NCBI GenBank assembly: GCA_036768485.1
Contig: JAVLUZ010000142.1
Span: forward strand, 3,037,848-3,101,847
Source: Mermis nigrescens
Taxonomy: Eukaryota; Nematoda; Enoplea; Mermithida; Mermithidae
Direction of reading: 5' to 3'
Length of the DNA stretch: 64,000 nucleotides
In this document: positions 56,911 to 64,000 of the stretch, in pieces
Position numbering within the stretch: the stretch's first letter is position 1
Layout: each line of letters opens with the position of its first letter
Translations under genes and position numbers: made by a program
Notes under the pieces: generated by a model
Seen by the model: the letters and a program-made list of their open reading frames with translations, nothing else
Told to the model about the DNA's origin: nothing
Databases searched by the model: none

Positions 56911-59055
56911 GCGTTAGCGCGTAACTATAATATACTTAGGTACCCCCAACATATATCTGCCCCACCTACAGCTATAACGGGACACATCTGGGAGGTGCGG
57001 TTTTTTTTAAAGATAAATAATAAAAAATTCGATGTGGTTTCTTTTTATTTTTTTGTTTACACTCAATAGTGAGTTTCTAATGAGCATGTAAAGTTTGACA
57101 TAACGTAATAACAAATAACGATTTATGGTGGTTTTCTTCCACGGCCTGAGGACGGCTCAGTATAACTGCCTCATACAATTTAATGGCTTAGGATTGTAGG
57201 GGATAAAATTCTCCAGATGGTAAATTTTTTGTTTTTCAAATTTTACAATAGTTCTCGATGGGGAGTGTAGAGAGTGTGAAGATCTGCAGGTGTAAAGACA
57301 GGTGTTTGTTGCGATTTTGCCTTCTTCATGTCTGCCAACAACTCCGGTTATGAGTCCCAAGGAATTTTTTCTGATAGAAACGCACTACGACTTAAGGGCT
57401 ACTTTCTGCTTGCCAGCAAACTTTTGCATACTCAATACGGAGTTAGATCTAAGGGTTTAAACTTTACTCTCTAGTGGATGGTGTAGAAAACAGATTTCGT
57501 CTAAGATTTCTCTGCCAACTCTTCTGCTTATGAGTCGGGCGGGATACATTGAATAAAACAGAAATAAAGTACCTTCTAAGGGCTACACGTCGCAGCAAAC
57601 CACGTTTAAAAAAACGCAATATATAGTCATTTGGGACTGTAAAGTTCGAAATCAGGGTTGTAAAATGGGCGAAAAAACACGTTTTTCCCTATTTCGATTG
57701 GTAAATATCTCAAATATTTTGCGGAACAGAAGTTTTAAACAGTCTAACGTACTACGATTCAAGGGCGACAAGCTGGCCTAAAACGAATTTCTTTACACTC
57801 AATGGGGAGTTAGGTTCAGGTTTTTAAAGTTTACAATGTGTTGGATAGTGGAAAATACGTTTTTATCCCTTTTTTGTTGGCCGCTTTCTCCGTTTAGAAG
57901 TCAGGATAGGTCGAGTAGAATAAAAAACCACTCTCTAAGGGGTACACGTCTAAGCAAATCGCGTTTATTTACATCTATATTTAGCTTTTTCGGGAGGTGT
58001 AAAGTGAAAAATTGAATAAGTTAAACGCGTTTCTGTCTTGTTTTTTCTGTCAACTTCTCCTTATGAGTCTGGACATGATCTCAAGTCTAAAAATGTACCA
58101 GAAATTAAACGTGATACGCCAGTTGAGCGCGTTTGTTTACAGTCATTGTTGAGACTTAATTTTGTCATAAATGTTGATCGTAATATCAGAAATTCGAATC
58201 CGATTGAAATCTTCTTTACACTCTGTGGTTGTGTAAAGGTTACACTGCAAATTAATTTTACTTCTAGAGCCTTGCGGGAAGCTTAACTTTTTCAAAATTT
58301 TCTACGTAATGTCGGGGTTTGGGGGTATGCACCCCCCAGAAGTTGAAATACCCCCCCCAGAAATCAAAATATCCCCCCCAGAAAAAATTTTTTTTGCTTT
58401 TTAGCAATTTTTTGATGCCATTGGATAGAGCTTGATGAGAAACGTCGAAAAATGGTGTTTTTTCGCCATACCACCATTTTTAAGGCCATTTTTGACCTTT
58501 AAAAATTTTTTCACCCCCCCCAGAAATTTTTTCACCCCCCCCCAGAATTTTGGTGCTGCCCACCTATGGTCGGAATTACGAATCTGACTATTAGTTTTAT
58601 CAACACCCAGTAATTGTGTAAGGTTAGCACTATTCCTTTGTTGTTAATGTGTAGTTTATACTAGGAATTTATTTTAATATGTTCCGTAAGGTCAGGATTA
58701 CGAATCCGACTGTATGTATGTCTCCTTTACACCCAGTACTTAAGTAAAGTTTATACTGAAAAGTAAATTTAGTTTCAGCGCGTTGCAGGAGCTTAATTTT
58801 TTCAAAATCTTCCATGTAACGTAAGGATTACAAATCTGAGCGTAAATTTTCGTTATACCCAATATTTGTGTAAATTTTATGCTGAAAACCTTTGATCTGT
58901 TTAAATAATTTAGGGTTGTCTTGTTTAAAAAAGATAATGCTGATGTTCAGAACAATATTGTTTGCCGCATGCTTGGACTGCTGTCATTATTGTGGCATGT
59001 TACCGTATGTGTTTACTGAGTGATTTACTCAAATCATGCTGATAAAAATAGGGTA
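56911..59055. repeat. 2-kb dispersed repeat, copy 2
   Basis: It is the partner of 35668-37608 in the same orientation. It differs by an inserted C-rich unit of 255 bp at 58314-58568. GTC stands on both sides of that insert, and the sequence resumes with GGAATTACGAATCTGACT. Confidence 0.75.
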
Positions 59056-59764
59056 CTAGCAAAGAAAAATGCTCCGATGGAACAAAAAAGATGAATACAC
59101 TTGGGATTGTGGATTATTAAGGATGTAAAAGGAGGGGACTAAGAAAAAGCTACCCATGTATATGCTGCCTAAGATCGCAAAATCTGCTAAAAATCATACT
59201 TTCTCTAAGTAAAGCAAAAAAATCGAAGTATATTCTGCGGCCTCTGAAAAAGTGTCTTTTTAAATAATTTTCAAAGTTTCAGAAAGAGTGCAGAAATGAA
59301 ATTTATGTTTACTTTTTTTAAATTGCTGGCAAGTAGCAACACTGACTTGCTTCGTATCATGATTGATAGAACACTAACTGCAATTGTATTTGAAGGTGTT
59401 TTATTTTTTATCATGAGAATTGTAGCAAGCAAACCTAGCGTCAATTAATTAGTGCACACAATCGTTGCGGGCATGCATGTGTACCTACATGTAGTCTGTT
59501 TCACGTAAGCTTAAGGCCTATTCATACTTCGTCCGATCCGGCGCCGCGCGCGGCGCATGCCGCACCCCGCCGGACTCTTGCCGGACAAAGCCGTATGCGG
59601 CAGTGTGCGGCATGAGTCCGGCAGGATGCGGCATGCGGCGCCGCGCCGTTCAGCCAATCCGACTTTCATTCATACTTCATCCGACTTCTTCCGGCTAAAA
59701 ATCAGTATTTGCACCGCAACAAGCATTTATCTTTTTATATTGTCTATCGGTCCAACAGCGTTTC

Positions 59765-60300
59765 TACCATACCTGGGAGTGGGGGATTTGGGGTATGCAC
59801 CCCCAGAAACCAAAATACCGCCCCAGAAACCTAAATACCCCAGAATTTAATTTTTGAAAAATATTTTTGATTTTTTCGCAATTTTTTGATGCCAATGGAT
59901 AGTGCTCGATGAGAAACGTTGAAAAATGGTGTTTTTTTCGCCATACCACCACACATGGGCGTGGGGGTTTGGGGGTATGCACCCCCCAGAAGTTGAAATA
60001 CCCCCAGAAATCAAAATACCCCCCCAGAATTCGAATTTTGAAAATTTTTTTGCTTTTTTAGCGATTTTTTGATGCCATTGGATAGTGCTTGATGAGAAAC
60101 GTCGAAAATGGTGTTTTTTCGCCATACGACCACTTTTAAGACCATTTCTTGACCTTTGAAAATTTTTTCACCCCCCCCCCAGAATTTTGTTGCTGCCTAC
60201 CTATGCATACCACCATTTTTAAGACCATTTTTTAACCTTTGAAAAACTCTTGCACCCCCCAGAACTTTAGTGGTGCCCATCTATGGTTTCTACTGTTGTG
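59765..60300. repeat. C-rich repeat array, about three units
   Basis: Units start near 59770, 59955 and 60209. They share GGGGGTATGCACCCCC, runs of CCCCCCAGAA, TTTTTTGATGCCA and GAGAAACGTCGAAAAT. The same unit occurs singly near 26280, 41050 and 58314. Confidence 0.75.
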
Positions 60301-60323
60301 TTGCTTGTATTGTATGTAGTAGG

Positions 60324-61262
60324 CAGGGGCGGATTTGCTATTAATGACATTTATGTACTTTCTTGGCGACCTGGAAGCACGCTTTTTTTGTATCCGGCAA
60401 AGATTTTTTCCGATGTATAAGAACATTTCGGAACCGTCTTTGTACATGTACAAAGATTTTTGGGAAGACAAAAACTGCAAAAAAGGTCAAAAATTCGCAA
60501 ATTTTTCAGCGCTTCGCGCCGAAATGAGTAATTGTGTGTCCTATATATCTTTGTAATAGCAGAAATCGCATTTCGAAAGGAAAAATGTCAATTTGTCTGG
60601 CGCTTCGCGCCGTTTTAAGACGAGTCCTAATGATTTTTGCCCTCATAAAACCAGGAATTAGCCAAAATACACTACCAAAGGTCGAACAAGTCTGTTTTTA
60701 CAACACTGAAGTCGCTACCGTACTATATCATAGTACCCAAAAATTTGTGTGTACAAAATGTACAAAGACTTTTGGGGATCATCTTTGTACATGTACAAAC
60801 GGACCTTGTACAAAAAAACACTGTCTGGAAGCTATTTTCTGTTCATGTAGGTTTCGAAACAATTTTAACAGCAGAAACAGCTATTTTGGCATGGTTTTCT
60901 TCTATTTTCAATAAAAAATTTCGATGTTTTGCATCAAATGCTATAAGTACAGGATATCAAGCAGTAAATGATGCTTCTAGAGAAGTCTATCCGCCTTAAT
61001 TTCACAAATTTTCCGGTGCTTAGCGCCAGATTTTTGTTAAAGTCAAAGAAATTTAATGATTTTTTCGCATAAAATTGTCTAAAATTTTAAAATTTTAAGA
61101 GAAAATATTGCGTCAAAAGTGATTTTATGTAAAAGTATACAATGTAAAACATCGAAAAAACGCTATTTCGCGCGTTAAAGGCAAATTTTTGGACCTATTT
61201 TTGACTGTTTTTGGAAAAGTTGGGATACTGCCCCCCTTAGGAAAATCCTAGATCCGCCACTG
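60324..61262. mobile_element. hAT-like element, CAGGGGCGGAT/ATCCGCCACTG ends
   Basis: CAGGGGCGGATTT and GATCCGCCACTG form short imperfect inverted ends. GTAGTAGG flanks both sides (60316-60323 and 61263-61270), an 8-bp duplication. The interior holds TGTACAAAG units and three GGCGCTTCGCGCC-type cores. It sits inside the Harbinger-like element. Confidence 0.87.
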
Positions 61263-62204
61263 GTAGTAGGTACGCGTTTTGATCTCGATTTTATATAAAA
61301 ATTGGTTAATTCCCGACTCTCAATCCGCTTTTATACGACGAGTACAAAGCAGCAAATAAATCAAAAATTTAAAGCTTGAAAAATGAAATAGTACAAAATA
61401 AACAAGGCGTGCAATGCGCTACATGTCGCGCCAATCTTCCAATACGCTGTCCTTTACATTTCATGTGTGCCAGACGGACGAAAGTTGAAACCAACTCAAC
61501 TTATCCGTTGCGGCAAAAATGCCGCATTGCGGCACAGATTATGACATAACGCGCAAGGGAAAGTCGGACGCGTGCCGCATGATGCCGGACTCGTGCCGCA
61601 GTGTGCCGCAGCGGCTTTGTCAATTTTTGCATTCCGACACCAAATCGGACGGAGCCGGACGAAGTATGAATGGGCCTTTACGCGTTTCCTACTGCTTTAA
61701 ACCAACAACTTCCTTGATTGTCTTGAATGCATTGATGTTTGCTATTTCATTCAATTGGCTTGCAAAGTCCCTCCTAGTTTACTCCATCTAATTTCCCATA
61801 GCTACTGCATAGCTAACTTGCTGCTTTTTCGATCGTTTTTTGGTTCAATAGTTTATTTCAATCTGCAGGCCGCAGAATATACTTCGGCGTTGCTTAGAGA
61901 AAGTATGGTTTTTAGCAGATTTTACGACTATAGGCATATACAAAGGTAGCTTTTTCGTAGTCCCCTCCTTTTACATCCTTAATAATCCACAATCCTTAGT
62001 ATATCCATCTTTTTTCTCCCATCGAAACATTTTTCTTTGCTAGTGTTACAATATTTATTATGCCTGTAATAATCCCAATCCCATCTCACTTTTAAAAATA
62101 TTAGATCTCTCAACTAAATTCGCCCTAAAATGCGTTTTTAATCTTATTACGAACACGTTTGAAATCCTAGCTGATGGATAAAGAAAATAAAGCCTCAAGC
62201 AGTG

Positions 62205-62673
62205 GCGGATCTATGATTTTCCTACGGGGGCGGTATCTCAACTTTTCCAAAAACAGTCAAAAATAGGTCCAAAAATTTGCCCTTAACGCGCGAAATAACG
62301 TTCCTTTCGGTTTTACTTGTATAATTTTACATCAAATCACTTTTGACGCAATATTTTTTCTGAAAATTTAAAAATTTTCGACAATTTTGTGCAAATCATT
62401 AAATTTCTTTGACTTTAACAAAACTCTGGCGCGAAGCACCGAAAAATTTGTGAAATTAAGGCAGATAGACGTCTAGAAGCATGATTTACTGCTAGATTTC
62501 CTGTATTTACAGCATTTGATGCGAAACATCGAAATTTTTAATTGAAAGTACATAGAAGAAAACTATGCAAAAATGGCTGTTTCTGCTGTTAAAATTGTTT
62601 AGAAACCTACATGAACAGAAAATGGCTTCCAGGTCGCCAAGAAAGTAAATAAATGTCATTAATAGGTATCAAC
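62205..62673. mobile_element. Truncated reverse copy of the 60324 element
   Basis: From CAGTGGCGGATCTATGATTT onward the sequence follows the reverse strand of about 60800-61262. It ends where the 175-bp element below has inserted. Confidence 0.72.
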
Positions 62674-62848
62674 CAGGGGCGGATTTAGGGGGCGGCCGCC
62701 CCCCCCCTCCATTGGCCCAAAATAGTGCGCAAAATTAAGCATTTTTGAGCGATTTTTGGGTTAAAACGGCTAATTTTTCCGCCCAAGTCCGGGTTCCGCC
62801 CCCCTTAGGGGTACCGCCCCCCTTAGGAAAATCCTAGATCCGCCACTG
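62674..62848. mobile_element. Short hAT-like element, 175 bp
   Basis: CAGGGGCGGATTTAGG and GATCCGCCACTG ends are flanked on both sides by GTATCAAC (62666-62673 and 62849-62856). It is a minimal member of the 60324 family, inserted into an older relative. Confidence 0.85.
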
Positions 62849-62921
62849 GTATCAACCGGCGCGTGCCGCCAGAAAAATTTGAGAAATTATGGTTACTGAC
62901 GGCCAAAAATCATTGAAAATT

Positions 62922-63137
62922 GGGATCTAGTGAACAATTTACCCGCCACCGTTTTTTAGCCGATTCAAATAAGCTACAGTGACCAAACTTTACACAAAAA
63001 TTATCAAACACGTTCTGACTCGTATCAATAAAAATAGTGTTGGTCCACTGTAGCTTATTTGAATCTACAGTGTTTGGTCACTGTAGCTTATTTGAATCGG
63101 CTAAAAAACGGTGGCGGGTAAATTGTATACTAGATCC
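62922..63137. mobile_element. Long inverted repeat, MITE-like
   Basis: GGATCTAGTGAACAATTTAC through GCTACAGTGACCAAA is mirrored at 63070-63137 and ends TAGATCC. Arms are about 65 bp. The loop holds two more GTAGCTTATTTGAAT-type segments. No coding content. Confidence 0.75.
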
Positions 63138-64000
63138 GAAAATTGTATATCCATTCTTTATCTTGCCAAATATCTTTGGCCAATGGGGGCGCTCAAGTGA
63201 ACCCGAGATGAGATTAGCCAGAAAGTATATCTATTGAAGTAGTCCAGCAGAACTATGAGACAAAACGATGATGCAAAAATAAACAGAACCGAACCGACCC
63301 GTCCTGGGATGAGTAGGGGGACGCACCGTGAACATGGGATCATTCGCGAACATGGACAGAACCCGATCTACTATACTACCACGACTGTAATCACAAAAGC
63401 GACTAAAAATAAATGAGACAGTCGATACGCACTTTATTTGAGTTTTGCAGCAAACAGATCGTCTCAGAAGAGAAAGCAAGGCAGCATCGAATGAATACAC
63501 AAAACAAAGCAGAAATATTTTTACAAACAAACATTAATACATATTTTTCAGCCAACGATAAATAATTGCAGCGCTTGCAATCATAGAGGCACAACATGGC
63601 CGCTAATAGGGTCAGCTGGTCTAGGAGATCAAAAATTGAGCTTCTTGGGCCAAAATGACCTAAAAAACTGGTATAAATACTGGAATTGCGTTAAACTACT
63701 TTATTTTACAGTTTTTGGTCTATTTCTTTAAAAGAAAATTTTCAAGTTTCATCCATTTCCGGCTTACATTTTGCCTCGTTCCGCCAACAAAAACCTACCA
63801 TTTTTCCATTCTGGGGGTCTACACACCCCAAACCCCCCAACGTGCATGATGCTTGCAACCATAGCACTGATCGAGCAGGCGTAAAAGTCGTCACTAGAAA
63901 AATCACGCCTTGTGCACGACAACGGTGAGAATGTGATTTATTTACCGGATGGCCCTCCTATCCCAGATCATTCATAAAGGGAACCAATAGCCCGAGTGGT
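63138..64000. other. Right edge, no gene supported
   Basis: A minus-oriented repeat A copy lies at about 63590-63850, with AATAACG replaced by related sequence. Open frames at 63037-63597 overlap on both strands and show no domain. Confidence 0.5.

Larger units (their letters stand above)
59514..61677. mobile_element. Harbinger-like element with TTA target duplication
   Basis: The ends AGGCCTATTCATACTTCGTC and, on the other strand, AGGCCCATTCATACTTCGTC are inverted. TTA flanks both sides (59511-59513 and 61678-61680), the 3-bp duplication usual for PIF/Harbinger. Both subterminal regions are crowded with GCCGCATGC and TGCGGCA words. No transposase is seen; the middle is filled by other repeats. 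Confidence 0.78.
59056..62043. mobile_element. Fold-back element, copy 2, with nested insertions
   Basis: The arms at 59056-59242 and 61868-62043 match the arms of 37609-38397. The loop pieces 59243-59510 and 61681-61867 match the copy 1 loop in reverse orientation. A 2.2-kb Harbinger-like element splits the loop. Confidence 0.78.

Overview
The window is eukaryotic. It is AT-rich, packed with transposon debris, and has introns with polypyrimidine-TTTCAG or TTTTTAG acceptors and GTAAG-type donors. Splice style, long repeat-filled introns and mariner, hAT and Harbinger relics fit a nematode, possibly a large-genome enoplean or mermithid; that assignment is inference, because no gene here is diagnostic of a species.

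The dominant object is one very large gene on the minus strand. Its exons run from about 54.05 kb (probable start codon) down to 3.76 kb (stop codon). I joined 22 exons by hand from acceptor and donor sites. At every junction the reading phase fits, and where a zinc finger is split by an intron the two halves restore a proper finger. The single exception is the exon 2 to exon 3 junction, where direct joining keeps frame but makes a TAA codon. The joined coding length is about 7.0 kb, roughly 2,330 residues. The protein is a string of 13 modules. Each has a first C2H2 finger (usually C-x2-C-x13-H-x3-H), a seven-residue linker often resembling HLNYKPY, a second C2H2 finger (C-x2-C-x12-H-x4-H), then 22-27 residues later in most modules a short helix-like segment ending in Cys-Phe, usually Cys-Phe-Pro. 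That makes 26 fingers and 12 clear CF or CL-type motifs, plus one extra motif near the N terminus. Linkers between modules are Ser-, Asp- and Glu-rich, and the C-terminal tail carries three imperfect repeats. I do not recognise the protein as a named family. Nuclear nucleic-acid binding is the natural inference.

Everything between exons is intronic and largely mobile-element sequence. Well-delimited elements with inverted ends and target-site duplications are two hAT-like elements of one family (10667-11682 and 26091-26838), a third hAT-like element with different ends (22123-24117), a CAGTGGCGGAT-ended hAT family (60324-61262 and 62674-62848), two internally deleted mariner-like elements (7540-8060 and 47431-48297), and a Harbinger-like element (59514-61677). 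Four or five CTATAGTC-ended MITEs are also present. A 2-kb repeat occurs twice (35.7 and 56.9 kb); each copy is followed by a fold-back segment whose central loop lies in opposite orientation in the two copies. A short hairpin core, GGCGCTTCGCGCC, recurs tens of times in otherwise different repeats.

Layout on the + axis: 1-0.04 kb possible end of a neighbouring + strand gene; 0.4-3.7 kb tandem repeats, a MITE and the downstream flank; 3.76-54.05 kb the zinc-finger gene; 54-64 kb no gene seen, nested transposable elements only.
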